The notes under the pieces are model-generated. The model ran no database searches. It was not told the origin of the DNA and saw nothing but the letters and a program-made list of their open reading frames with translations. A program made the position numbers and the translations under genes. Of a DNA stretch of 64,000 nt, positions 52,498-61,655 are shown piece by piece (position 1 is the first letter of the stretch; every line of letters starts with the position of its first letter). The stretch lies in assembly GCA_030824965.1 (NCBI GenBank), contig JAPJQV010000006.1, positions 82,237 through 146,236 on the forward strand, in the 5' to 3' direction. This stretch comes from Micavibrio sp. GTDB lineage: Bacteria; Pseudomonadota; Alphaproteobacteria; Micavibrionales; Micavibrionaceae.

Positions 52498-53631
52498 TTA
52501 AATTTCTATGGTCACGAGGGCTTGGGCTGCGATACCTTCACGGCGACCCGTAAAGCCAAGACCTTCCGACGTGGTTGCCTTGACGCTGACCGACTTTACA
52601 GGAAGATTGCAGATTTTCGCAATGCTTTCGCGGATCTTGTCCCGGTGCGGGCCGATTTTAGGATCTTCGCAAATAATCACCGTATCAATATGCAGGATTT
52701 GACCGTTTTCGGCTTTCAGATCCTCCATCGCTTTCTTCAAAAAAATAGAACTGTCCATATTTTTGAATTCATTATTGGACGGCGGGAAATGCGATCCTAT
52801 ATCGCCACTTGAAATCGTGCCGTAAATCGCATCGGTGATCGCGTGTAAAACGACATCGGCATCCGAATGGCCAAGAAGTTTTTTTGTATGCGGAATATCG
52901 ACACCGCCAATTCTTATTTGCGTCGATGCATCGCCAAAAGCATGCACATCATAGCCGAGGCCGGTTTTGGTAATTTTTCGCTTCACGTTCTTAAAATCTT
53001 CTTCTGTCGTTAGTTTGATATTACGGCGGCTACCCGATACCAGCTCGACGCGCACGCCCATATCGGACACCATCTGGCTGTCATCGGTATACTCCCCATT
53101 CATCGTCTCATGCGCGCGCTTGATAATATCGTAGTGAAACCCTTGCGGTGTCTGGATCAGCCAGACATTCTCACGCTTGATAACTTCACCAAGATAGCCG
53201 TCATCTCCCCGGCGCAGCGTATCGTGAACGGGAATAGCGGTCGTAATCGCCTGCGCGGTTTCCAGTTTTTTCAGGCAGTTCAAAATAGTCTCATGCTCGA
53301 CGAAAGGCCGCGCTCCGTCATGGATCAAAACAGGCATGTCGCCCGGGATACCTTCGAGAGCTTTCAGGCCTTTTGCGACACTTTCCTGACGCGTTGCCCC
53401 GCCGATTACAGGCTCAGGCAAGCCAAGGCCACGCATGGCATACTGGTATAAATCTTCGTGATCCTTATTGATGACGACACGGAGTTTAACAAGTCCCGGG
53501 AAATGCAAAAAAGCGTTAACCGTATGACGCAAAACCGCTTCTCCGGTCAGGTCGCGATATTGCTTTGGCAGGCCGTCTCCAGCCCGGCTTCCGGTTCCGG
53601 CGGCGACGATTATGACAGCGAATTCGGGCAT
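52498..53631 (-). CDS. ispDF: Bifunctional IspD/IspF (MEP pathway)
   Basis: A 377-residue fusion. The IspD half (1-215) begins VIIVAAGTGSRAG and carries LIHDGARPFV; the IspF half (about 222-377) starts LGYDVHAFGD and has LLGHSDADVVLHAITDA with metal-binding His and Asp. The fusion is typical of alphaproteobacteria. It makes CDP-ME and then MEcPP after Dxr. It heads the minus-strand operon ispDF-pgpA-cinA-GT and diverges from ntrY by 71 bases. Confidence 0.97.
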   Translation of the reverse strand: MPEFAVIIVAAGTGSRAGDGLPKQYRDLTGEAVLRHTVNAFLHFPGLVKLRVVINKDHEDLYQYAMRGLGLPEPVIGGATRQESVAKGLKALEGIPGDMPVLIHDGARPFVEHETILNCLKKLETAQAITTAIPVHDTLRRGDDGYLGEVIKRENVWLIQTPQGFHYDIIKRAHETMNGEYTDDSQMVSDMGVRVELVSGSRRNIKLTTEEDFKNVKRKITKTGLGYDVHAFGDASTQIRIGGVDIPHTKKLLGHSDADVVLHAITDAIYGTISSGDIGSHFPPSNNEFKNMDSSIFLKKAMEDLKAENGQILHIDTVIICEDPKIGPHRDKIRESIAKICNLPVKSVSVKATTSEGLGFTGRREGIAAQALVTIEI

Positions 53632-53702
53632 ATTTGTTTTTCTTGCGTTTTAAGTCGTGAAGGGCGATATTTCCCCGTAACTCAAGGAAAAACAAGCCTT
53701 TT

Positions 53703-55997
53703 ATGAAGGTACCGTCCCGTAATCACACGAAATTCGACTGGCGCTTTCCGGTCAGGCTCTGGCGTTTGCGCCAGCGACTCGGCTCGTCATGGGAAGGCCG
53801 TTTTGCGCTTTTTCTGGCTTTCGCCGGAATAGGGGCGGGAATTGCCACTTATGCGGCACTCAATTCAATGCCGCCTTTCGGTAGCAATCCCGATGTTGTT
53901 ATCTGGCTGCTTAATCTCGATCTTGTCATTTTGCTGTCACTCGGAATTTTAGTCGCCCGCCGTGTTGCTTCGCTTCTGACATTGTGGAAGAGGGGAATTC
54001 CCGGCTCTAAAATTCACATGCGTTTTGTTTACACATTTGGTCTTGTCGCAATGGCGCCGGCGATCGTTATGATGATTTTCTCGCTGTTCTTTTTTCATTA
54101 TGGCGTACAGGCCTGGTTTTCCGACCGTGTAAGAACCGCGGTGCAGGAATCCCGCGCGGTGGCGGAAAGTTATCTGAAGGAACATTACCAGATTATCCGC
54201 GCCGATGTTTTAGCTATGGCGAATGATTTGAACCGTGAAGCCACCCGTTATTATTCCGACCCCGAAGGCTTTTCGCGTTATGTGCGCACTCAATCCATTG
54301 TCCGTAACCTGCCGGAAGTTTTTCTGTTCAACAGCAATGACCGCGTTCTGATCCAGACCGATACGCTGGATCATTTCAACGTAAAAGACATTCCGGATTT
54401 TGATATGGAGCGTGCGGGTCTGGGCGAGGTAATCATCCTGACCGACAGCGAAGACGACCGTGTTCGCGCTTTGGTAAAACTTCAGAACCTGCCTGACATA
54501 TATTTATTTGTCGGTCGCCCGGTCGAAGCCAATGTGCTTAATCACTTGGCAACCACGAAAGAAGCCGTAGACAGATATGAAGAAGTCGCTGCGCGATATT
54601 CCGGACTGCGCCTGACCGTGACATTGATCTACAGCGTCGTTGCGCTTGTTTTATTATTGGCGTCCATGTGGTTTGGCCTGGCTTTCGCACGCCGTTTGTC
54701 CTATCCGATTGCCGACCTTATCGCCACGTCAGACCGCTTGCGGCAAGGAGATTTCGAAGCGAAAGCGTCTGAACATTCAGGATTGGAGGAATTCGATTAT
54801 CTCGGTCGCTCCTTCAATAAAATGACGTCACAGATCGTATCGCAACGTGAAGAGCTGATTGAGACCAATGCCCAACTCGATTCCCGCAGCCGCTTTACCG
54901 AAACGATTTTAGCTGGCGTTACATCAGGAATTTTAGGTATTAACCGCAACGGACAGATTACGATCTGCAATACCTCCGCCGCGGATTTTCTGCGAAAGCC
55001 TGCCGATCATATTATCGGAGAAAGCATCTACACGATTTTGCCCGAAGCTCGCGATTTTCTGGATCAATCATACGAAAAACCCAACCGTACGCATAATTTC
55101 GAATGCCCCTATGTTCTTTCCGATGGATCGCGGCGCATATTCCTGATCCGCGTCGCTATTGAACTAATCGGCGAAGAAGATCATGGTGCCGTCATTACAT
55201 TTGACGATATTACCGATTTACAATCCGCACAGCGTAAAGCGGCATGGGCCGATGTTGCAAGGCGTATAGCCCATGAAATAAAAAATCCGCTGACACCGAT
55301 CCAGCTTTCCGCCGAACGCCTGAAACGCAAATATCTGAAATCCGTGCCGGCTGACGATCAATCCATATTCGAACAATGCATTGACACGATCATTCGGCAT
55401 GTCGGTGATATCGGTCACATGGTCAGCGAATTCTCTAACTTCGCTCGCATGCCCGAGCCAGTGATGAAAGACACTGATTTGGGTCGCCTTGTGCAGGAAA
55501 TAGTAACTATGAACCGTGAAGCTGCCTCAAACATGCAGATCCAAATTTTCTTGGATGATTCCGACAAGAATGTTATTTGTGACGCACAGCAAATGCGGCA
55601 GGCCTTCACCAATATATTGAAGAACGCAATGGATTCCGTTGAGGAACGAATAAAAGGCGAAGATGCTGATTTTAGAGGAGATATTGCCGTCGGTCTTGGG
55701 CGTTCTATATCAGACGGACGGCTTATGCTTACAGTTGCCGATAATGGACTAGGGCTTCCAAAAGACCGCGATCCGCAGTCCTTAACTGAGCCCTATGTGA
55801 CTTTAAGGGAAAAAGGCACAGGTTTAGGCCTCGCAATTGTAAAAAAGATTATGGAGGATCACGGCGGTCATATTATATTCGGTAATATTGATTCTCCGTT
55901 TAAAGATTGGCCGATTTTGGATGGCGCGACAGTATCGCTTGTCTTTCCAGCAAAGGCCGATCAGGTACACGAAATTATGAGTTCAAACGCAGCGTAA
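53703..55997 (+). CDS. ntrY: Sensor histidine kinase NtrY
   Basis: A 764-residue membrane kinase. Several N-terminal helices (within about 33-150), an extracytoplasmic sensory segment, a helix near 302-325, a HAMP domain (about 325-380), a PAS domain (about 390-505), HisKA with His524 in ARRIAHEIKNPLTP, and an ATPase domain with DNGLGLPKDRD and GTGLGLAIVKKI. It phosphorylates NtrX, encoded three bases downstream. NtrYX is tied to nitrogen and redox/envelope responses. The usual upstream dusB-ntrB-ntrC genes are absent here. Confidence 0.95.
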   Translation: MKVPSRNHTKFDWRFPVRLWRLRQRLGSSWEGRFALFLAFAGIGAGIATYAALNSMPPFGSNPDVVIWLLNLDLVILLSLGILVARRVASLLTLWKRGIPGSKIHMRFVYTFGLVAMAPAIVMMIFSLFFFHYGVQAWFSDRVRTAVQESRAVAESYLKEHYQIIRADVLAMANDLNREATRYYSDPEGFSRYVRTQSIVRNLPEVFLFNSNDRVLIQTDTLDHFNVKDIPDFDMERAGLGEVIILTDSEDDRVRALVKLQNLPDIYLFVGRPVEANVLNHLATTKEAVDRYEEVAARYSGLRLTVTLIYSVVALVLLLASMWFGLAFARRLSYPIADLIATSDRLRQGDFEAKASEHSGLEEFDYLGRSFNKMTSQIVSQREELIETNAQLDSRSRFTETILAGVTSGILGINRNGQITICNTSAADFLRKPADHIIGESIYTILPEARDFLDQSYEKPNRTHNFECPYVLSDGSRRIFLIRVAIELIGEEDHGAVITFDDITDLQSAQRKAAWADVARRIAHEIKNPLTPIQLSAERLKRKYLKSVPADDQSIFEQCIDTIIRHVGDIGHMVSEFSNFARMPEPVMKDTDLGRLVQEIVTMNREAASNMQIQIFLDDSDKNVICDAQQMRQAFTNILKNAMDSVEERIKGEDADFRGDIAVGLGRSISDGRLMLTVADNGLGLPKDRDPQSLTEPYVTLREKGTGLGLAIVKKIMEDHGGHIIFGNIDSPFKDWPILDGATVSLVFPAKADQVHEIMSSNAA

Positions 55998-56000
55998 CGC

Positions 56001-57410
56001 ATGGCAAAAGAAATACTGATTATCGACGACGAAGCCGACATCCGGAACCTTATACAGGGCATTCTGGAAGATGAAGGCTATGCAACGCGCCAGGCCGGAA
56101 ATGCCGCGCAAGCTTTCGCCGCTATTGAAGAACGTAAACCGTCTTTGATTATTCTCGATGTCTGGCTGCAAAATTCCGAATTCGACGGTTTGGCCATTTT
56201 AGAAAAAGTAAAAGCCGAACATCCGCATCTTCCTGTCGTGATGATTTCAGGCCATGGCACGATTGAAACCGCTGTCACAGCCATTCGCCATGGCGCTTAT
56301 GATTTCATCGAAAAACCGTTTAAGACGGATCGCCTTCTGTTGATGATAGAGCGCGCACTTGAAAATTCGCGCCTGCGGCTGGAAAATGAACAACTCCGTC
56401 TAAAAACTGAACCTGCCAATACCTTGCAAGGCAAGTCAAACGCCCTTCAGTCTTTGTTAAACACCCTCAATAAAGTTGCACCGGCCAATAGCCGCGTTTT
56501 AATCACGGGCGACAGCGGCGCAGGAAAAGAAGTCGCCGCTAGGTACATTCATAAAAATTCTGCCCGCGCTAACGGTCCATTCGTTGTTATTAATTGCGCG
56601 ATTTTAAATCCTGACCGTATTGAGATCGAGCTCTTCGGCTCGGAAGAGAAGGGTGTCATCCATCAGGGTGTTTTGGAACGTGCCGATCAGGGCACGCTGC
56701 TTCTCGATGAAGTCGCCGATATGCCGATTGAAACGCAAGGTAAGATCGTTCGCGCATTGCAAGACCAGACTTTTATGCGCATCGGCGGCAATGAACAGAT
56801 CAAGGTCGATGTTCGTATTCTGGCATCGACAGGCAAAAATCTTCTGGAAGCGACCAAAATAGGCGCATTCCGCGAAGACCTTTATTACCGCCTGAATGTT
56901 GTACCTGTACAAGTGCCGACGCTGCGCGAACGGATGGAAGACATTCCCGAACTTGTCGATTACTTCATGGACCAGAATGTGAAACATGTCGGTTTACAAA
57001 AACGCGCCGTATCTGCCTCCGCCATGATGGCCCTACAGGCCTATAACTGGCCGGGAAATATCCGCCAGCTTAAGAATCTGATTGAATGGCTGATGATCAT
57101 GGGCGGCAATAATCCAGAGTCCATTCAGACGGAAGACCTGCCGCCGGAAATATCGCAGAATGTCCCCGCGACACTCAAAACGGAGTGGGGGGCTGATTTG
57201 ATTTCACTCCCGCTGCGTGAAGCCCGCGAAGTTTTCGAACGCGAATATCTGTTATCACAAGTCAACCGCTTCGGCGGCAACATCTCCAAAACCGCTCAAT
57301 TCGTCGGCATGGAACGTAGTGCCCTTCACCGCAAACTAAAATCGCTGAACATCACGACTTCAGAACGCGACCCGGATGAAGCGAGTGAAGTTATCAGGAT
57401 TAGCGCTTAA
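56001..57410 (+). CDS. ntrX: Response regulator NtrX lacking the GAFTGA loop
   Basis: A 469-residue NtrC-family regulator. The receiver has the phosphoacceptor Asp53 (IILDVW); the AAA+ domain has Walker A GDSGAGKE (170-177) and Walker B GTLLLDEVAD (231-240). Where sigma-54 activators have GAFTGA, this protein has KGVIHQG (217-223), so it probably cannot drive sigma-54 open-complex formation and may act as a plain DNA-binding regulator, as proposed for other NtrX proteins. A Fis-type helix-turn-helix closes the protein (FGGNISKTAQFVGMERSALH). Confidence 0.95.
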   Translation: MAKEILIIDDEADIRNLIQGILEDEGYATRQAGNAAQAFAAIEERKPSLIILDVWLQNSEFDGLAILEKVKAEHPHLPVVMISGHGTIETAVTAIRHGAYDFIEKPFKTDRLLLMIERALENSRLRLENEQLRLKTEPANTLQGKSNALQSLLNTLNKVAPANSRVLITGDSGAGKEVAARYIHKNSARANGPFVVINCAILNPDRIEIELFGSEEKGVIHQGVLERADQGTLLLDEVADMPIETQGKIVRALQDQTFMRIGGNEQIKVDVRILASTGKNLLEATKIGAFREDLYYRLNVVPVQVPTLRERMEDIPELVDYFMDQNVKHVGLQKRAVSASAMMALQAYNWPGNIRQLKNLIEWLMIMGGNNPESIQTEDLPPEISQNVPATLKTEWGADLISLPLREAREVFEREYLLSQVNRFGGNISKTAQFVGMERSALHRKLKSLNITTSERDPDEASEVIRISA

Positions 57411-57439
57411 ATTCCTTGAATTTGCAGGAATATTATCCT

Positions 57440-57469
57440 ATCATGGAAAGCAAAAAAGGCTTTCATGAT
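57440..57469. other. Hairpin in the ntrX 3' region
   Basis: ATCATG-G-AAAGC and GCTTTCATGAT form an 11-bp stem with one bulged G. No T-run follows. The rest of the 194-base gap holds a further imperfect TTTCC/GGAAA palindrome (about 57494-57528) and no ORF. Confidence 0.4.
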
Positions 57470-57604
57470 CTCATCCTTATTTAATCACTTTATATCTTTC
57501 CCTCTCCCTCACTGCGTAAGAGAGAAGGAAACACCCACTCATCTTTGAAATTAAATTACCCAGAAAACAAAAAATATAAAAAAACGCCGAACGAAGTAGG
57601 AGCC

Positions 57605-58003
57605 ATGGCTAGAGCATTGAAACTAAAACTAAATCCGCCTGCTACTTTCGGGCGTCGCGCCTGGAACGACAATCAGAGACGGGCGCAAGGCGCGATTGCC
57701 AAAGCCCGCAAGCCCTGGCTGGTGTCGACAGGCCCCAAGACGATGGAGGGCAAGAAGAACTCCAGCCGCAATGCGCTCAAACATGGCATGAAGAGCCTGC
57801 GTGTCAGGAAATTCAGGAAATTACTGGTCTTACAGAACCAACTCCTCCAAAAACTGAAGAAACGCGAACGCGTCGAACGTCAGAAACGCCGCTTCGTTAT
57901 CACAATGCTTAAAATGGGCTATACGGCCAAGAATTTTAAGCAGTATTTCGAGCAAACGGAACAGGCCTTCCACCGTGATCCGGATTACGGCCAACATGAC
58001 TAG
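57605..58003 (+). CDS. Basic protein of unknown function with TGPKT...HGM motif
   Basis: A 132-residue, strongly basic protein. STGPKTMEGKKNSSRNALKHG in shortened form (TGPKT, SSRNALKHGM, about 41-62) is a motif seen in many small uncharacterised bacterial proteins, some phage-linked; the role is unknown. A helix-rich lysine/arginine segment follows (63-105). The start ATG 57605 follows GTAGGAG; a TTG at 57545 would add 20 unlike residues. It probably binds nucleic acid, judged only from charge. Confidence 0.65.
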   Translation: MARALKLKLNPPATFGRRAWNDNQRRAQGAIAKARKPWLVSTGPKTMEGKKNSSRNALKHGMKSLRVRKFRKLLVLQNQLLQKLKKRERVERQKRRFVITMLKMGYTAKNFKQYFEQTEQAFHRDPDYGQHD

Positions 58004-58045
58004 CGGGAACATTGTTTCGTGGTGCCGTTGTGGTAAAAGTAGCCA

Positions 58046-58717
58046 ATGAATCTTCTTAAAAAACCCGACGCTATTCTCTTCGACTGGGACGGTACTCTCG
58101 TCGATACGATTCATGTCCTGACCCGCGCTTATAACGATATCTTTTTGGAATTCGACATGCCGACATGGACGCTGGACGCGGCCAAGAAGAATATTCGAAA
58201 ATCAGCCCGCGAAATTTTTCCTGAAATTTTCCCCGGACGAGAGGATCGGGCGCTCGAAATCTATTACCGCTCTATTGAAGCCAACCATCTGGACCAACTT
58301 GCCAGGATGCAGGGTGTAGATGAATTTTTAGCCAATCTCAAATCTAAGAATATTCCTCTCGGTGTCATCAGCAACAAACGAGACCAATATCTAAAAAGAG
58401 AGGTCGAATATTTGAAATGGCAGAATTACTTTTCCGCCGTGGTTGGGGCAGGTCGTGGCAATCATGATAAGCCTTCCCCTGAAGTCATGGAAATCGCCCT
58501 GAATGAGATGGGGCTGCCGCTTACTGATCTGGAAATTTGGTATGTGGGAGATACGGAAATTGACCTTGAATTCGCCGCCAATTTTGGGTGCAAAAAAGTC
58601 TTTATTTCCCACGGTTTCGGTACATTAGAAAATGCTTTAAAACTTGAGCCGGATTTCGTGGCAGGGAGCTGCGAAGAGCTTGGAAAACAGCTTGATACGG
58701 TATTTAATCTCCGATAA
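58046..58717 (+). CDS. HAD-family phosphatase (phosphoglycolate phosphatase-like)
   Basis: A 223-residue HAD hydrolase. FDWDGTLVDT carries the nucleophile and acid aspartates, VISNKR is motif II, the lysine lies in GNHDKPSPEVM, and YVGDTEIDLEFA is motif IV. The helical cap is of the phosphoglycolate phosphatase type (Gph), but substrate cannot be fixed by sequence. It lies between ntrX and hfq, where other alphaproteobacteria often have trkA or other genes. Confidence 0.88.
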   Translation: MNLLKKPDAILFDWDGTLVDTIHVLTRAYNDIFLEFDMPTWTLDAAKKNIRKSAREIFPEIFPGREDRALEIYYRSIEANHLDQLARMQGVDEFLANLKSKNIPLGVISNKRDQYLKREVEYLKWQNYFSAVVGAGRGNHDKPSPEVMEIALNEMGLPLTDLEIWYVGDTEIDLEFAANFGCKKVFISHGFGTLENALKLEPDFVAGSCEELGKQLDTVFNLR

Positions 58718-58765
58718 GGTCCGCCTCAAGCTATAAGAAAATTACAAGAAAAAAGGACGAGTTTC

Positions 58766-59038
58766 ATGGCCGAAGCAAAAGAAAAAAATCAAAATATTCA
58801 GGACGTGTTCCTCAACAAAATTCGCAAAGACAAACATACGGTCACAGTCTTCCTTGTTAACGGCGTGAAGCTTCAAGGTGTCGTGACATGGTTCGATAAC
58901 TTCTCGCTTCTCCTTCGTCGCGAAACTCATGTCCAGCTCGTCTATAAGCATGCTATTTCGACCATCATGCCGACCGGCCCTCTGACCCTTTACGAGTCCG
59001 GCGAAACGCAAGTTGAAGAGACGGCCTCAGCTGAGTAA
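58766..59038 (+). CDS. hfq: RNA chaperone Hfq
   Basis: A 90-residue Sm-like hexamer subunit. Sm1 is NIQDVFLNKIRKDKHTVTVF-type (about 9-28), with NGVKLQG and the Sm2 motif VYKHAISTI. It helps small RNAs pair with mRNAs. AAAAAAGGA precedes the ATG. Its end overlaps hflX by 26 bases in another frame. Confidence 0.97.
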   Translation: MAEAKEKNQNIQDVFLNKIRKDKHTVTVFLVNGVKLQGVVTWFDNFSLLLRRETHVQLVYKHAISTIMPTGPLTLYESGETQVEETASAE

Positions 59039-60338
59039 GACAACTCAAACGACATGCCTTATCGTTCATCCGGTTTTTAAGCAAAGATCGGCCATTAAGT
59101 CGCGCAGTTTTGAAAGAAGTCTCGAGAGCGAGCTGGAAGAAGCCGAAGGCCTTGCTCATGCCATCAGTCTTGAGGTTCTCGATCTTCGCGCGGTCAATGT
59201 TTATTCCATCGAACCCGGCACGTTATTCGGCAAGGGCGCTTGCGAGACACTGGATGAAGCGATTGAAGAGCTGGAACCTACGGTTGTTATCGTCAATTTC
59301 AACCTGTCCCCTGTACAGCAGCGCAATCTCGAGAAGCTCTGGAACGTCAAGGTTATTGACCGCACAGGGCTAATTCTCGAAATCTTCGGTGAACGCGCCG
59401 CGACCAAGGAAGGTAAGATTCAGGTCGATCTCGCCGCGCTCAACTACCAACGCTCGCGTCTCGTCAAATCATGGACCCACCTTGAACGCCAGAGAGCAGG
59501 GGGCGGCTTCCTCGGCGGTCCGGGCGAAACCCAGCTTGAGCTTGACCGTCGTATGATCGACGACAAGATCAACCGTCTCAAAAAGCAACTCATTGAAGTC
59601 CGCCGCACGCGCGATTTAAGCCGTCAGAACCGCCTGAAAGTCCCGTTCCCGATTGTGGCGCTTGTCGGCTATACCAATGCAGGTAAATCGACCTTGTTCA
59701 ATACATTGACGGGCGCAGATGTCTTTGCCGAAGACTTGCGCTTTGCAACGCTCGATCCGACCTTGCGAAAATTGAAGCTGCCGAATGCGCAGATGGTCAT
59801 TATGTCTGACACCGTCGGCTTTATCGCCGACCTGCCGACGCATCTTGTCGAAGCGTTCCGCGCCACGCTGGAGCAGGTTCAATACGCCGATGTTATCTTG
59901 CATGTTCGCGATATTTCTTCGGAGGATACCGATTCTCAGCGCGAAGATGTAATCCGCGTCCTGTCCGATCTGGGTATTGATTACACTGCCGACCCGCGCA
60001 TCATCGAAGTTCTCAATAAGATCGACGTTGCCGAAGATGAACGCCCGCGTATCTACCGCGATTTCAAAAGTCCGCAAATCGGTATTTCAGCTCTTAAAAA
60101 GAAGAACCTGCCGAAACTCTTATCGGCTATTGAAGATATTGTTTCTGTTAAGCGGGAAACGGTCAAAATCGGATTGAATGCCGGGCAGGGCAAGGCATTG
60201 TCGTGGCTCTATTCGAATGCAGAGATCGTCAAAAAACAGGCAAAGGAAGACAAGCTGACGCTGACCGTTGCTATCGAACCTGTGGACCTGAAGAAATTTC
60301 AGAGCCAGTTTCCGGACGCGAAGGTGAAGCAGGTCTGA
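59013..60338 (+). CDS. hflX: GTPase HflX
   Basis: A 441-residue ribosome-associated GTPase. The N-terminal HflX domain has GKGACETLDEA and GGPGETQLELDRR; the G domain has G1 GYTNAGKS and DTVGFIADLPTHLVEAF. HflX splits stalled ribosomes. The frame starts at TTG 59013, inside hfq; no in-frame ATG exists before the conserved region, so a non-ATG start is required. Order hfq-hflX is highly conserved. Confidence 0.93.
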   Translation: MKRRPQLSKTTQTTCLIVHPVFKQRSAIKSRSFERSLESELEEAEGLAHAISLEVLDLRAVNVYSIEPGTLFGKGACETLDEAIEELEPTVVIVNFNLSPVQQRNLEKLWNVKVIDRTGLILEIFGERAATKEGKIQVDLAALNYQRSRLVKSWTHLERQRAGGGFLGGPGETQLELDRRMIDDKINRLKKQLIEVRRTRDLSRQNRLKVPFPIVALVGYTNAGKSTLFNTLTGADVFAEDLRFATLDPTLRKLKLPNAQMVIMSDTVGFIADLPTHLVEAFRATLEQVQYADVILHVRDISSEDTDSQREDVIRVLSDLGIDYTADPRIIEVLNKIDVAEDERPRIYRDFKSPQIGISALKKKNLPKLLSAIEDIVSVKRETVKIGLNAGQGKALSWLYSNAEIVKKQAKEDKLTLTVAIEPVDLKKFQSQFPDAKVKQV

Positions 60339-61071
60339 TCCAGTCCGCAATAGTTGTTCTGGCCTGAAGGACGGCTTCACTTGCCGCTTTTTGATGGTCG
60401 GATTTCCATTGCTTGATATCAAGCTGCTTCTTGAGATACCAGTCGTTGGAAAAGGCAATGCCGTTCCAAAGTTGAGACAAATTGAGAGATTCCCTGCCCA
60501 TTCTATCCAACAAATCTTTTGCAGCCTTGTCGTCGCCAAGTCCTAGTTGAGAAAAGCTCGAACTAACCGGAGAGCCTTTTTTGCCATTCATGCCAACTAC
60601 GTTGTGGATAGACTTTGAGAAGTTCACTTCCAGATTCCAAAGCTCAAAACCTCTGCGGTTGAGAACTTCGTTACATTTTAAGAAAGCTTCGCGCGGGGTT
60701 CCGGTCAAAACCAGATCGGTGGATGGTGCGGCTTTGTAGTTCTTGTCATTGGTAAAATGATAGCTTAGTGACTGCACGTCTTCGACGCGCTTTCCTATTA
60801 AGGGACCATTGATGTCACAATGCGCCGTGGCTTCCCAGTTAGCGCGGTCGCCATAATTTTGCTCAATCCAGAAATCGCCTTGATTGACAGCCGTTGCACC
60901 GCCGGCAATGGCTGAATAAAGCAGGAGGGATTTGATGTTTTCACTTAACGATAGTTTAGGCTTCCTGGCCTTCGGCGGTTTGGCCAGTTTCTCTTCCATC
61001 GCCGCTGTCAGCTCAAGAGGCGCTCTAGCATCTTCTTTCGGCACTTCACGGAAAGTAACCTGATATAACAT
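60271..61071 (-). CDS. Hypothetical protein with one membrane helix
   Basis: A 266-residue protein with a proline/lysine-rich cytoplasmic N-terminus, one helix (about 48-63, LLLYSAIAGGATAVNQ), and an extracytoplasmic domain of about 200 residues. No family recognised. Start ATG 61071 overlaps the stop of the upstream lipoprotein gene by one base (TAATG), so the pair is translationally coupled. Its last 68 bases overlap the convergent hflX. Function unknown. Confidence 0.72.
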   Translation of the reverse strand: MLYQVTFREVPKEDARAPLELTAAMEEKLAKPPKARKPKLSLSENIKSLLLYSAIAGGATAVNQGDFWIEQNYGDRANWEATAHCDINGPLIGKRVEDVQSLSYHFTNDKNYKAAPSTDLVLTGTPREAFLKCNEVLNRRGFELWNLEVNFSKSIHNVVGMNGKKGSPVSSSFSQLGLGDDKAAKDLLDRMGRESLNLSQLWNGIAFSNDWYLKKQLDIKQWKSDHQKAASEAVLQARTTIADWIRPASPSRPETGSEISSGPQVR

Positions 61072-61655
61072 TACCAAGCTCCAATCGCTGCTTTTGCAGT
61101 ATAGGATGCGCCTTTGGAAGCTATGTCCTTTACAGCTTTGGCTTCCGCCGAAGTTTCACCTTTACGGTTAGCTGCATTTAAATCGTCAAGCATGGCTTCC
61201 TGATTATGAATCGCTTTAAGGGCATCGTTCATCTTCCATCTATTGCCCAAACGCTGATCCGAAATAACAGGCTTGCCAGCCTCATCGAGTTTATAAAAGG
61301 CGGCTCCCGTTTTTAGAGGCTCGTATATTTTGCCGTTTACAAGCTCATAGAAATCAAGTCGCAAACTGTAATAGCGGGAACTTTCGGCTTGGCTGATATA
61401 CTCGGCGCAAATCTTCGAAACCTCTTTATAATCCTTGGCATGAATAACTTTGAGGTTGGTCCGGCTCGCGTCATCTGGTGTCACATGATTAGTGACGAGA
61501 ACCCGATCACCAGAATTTGCCCAAATCTCACAGTTCTGTGCTATATCAATACGGGCCTGTGGATTTAACGAGGAGCGCAATGCGCAGCTTCCGAGCTGTT
61601 GAGCGGTCAAGCCGAGAGCTACGATTTTAAAATAAGTTATAGGGGAAATACGCAT
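61071..61655 (-). CDS. Putative lipoprotein
   Basis: A 194-residue protein with a hydrophobic N-terminus and a lipobox LGSC (21-24; Cys24), so probably lipidated; the Ser at -1 and Gly at -2 are acceptable. The mature part has a C-terminal alanine/lysine-rich tail. No family recognised. It has no visible ribosome site and starts at the predicted transcription start of an overlapping promoter, suggesting a leaderless message. It is coupled to the 60271 gene by a one-base overlap. Confidence 0.7.
   Translation of the reverse strand: MRISPITYFKIVALGLTAQQLGSCALRSSLNPQARIDIAQNCEIWANSGDRVLVTNHVTPDDASRTNLKVIHAKDYKEVSKICAEYISQAESSRYYSLRLDFYELVNGKIYEPLKTGAAFYKLDEAGKPVISDQRLGNRWKMNDALKAIHNQEAMLDDLNAANRKGETSAEAKAVKDIASKGASYTAKAAIGAW

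Noticed and set aside
57490..57530. TTTCCCTCTC...GAGAGAAGGAAA as a terminator
   Set aside because: Imperfect arms and no T-run; mentioned only as a palindrome in the gap.
60339..60395. CGGC-TTCACTT-GCCG-CTTTTT after hflX as a terminator
   Set aside because: A four-base stem is too weak to call.
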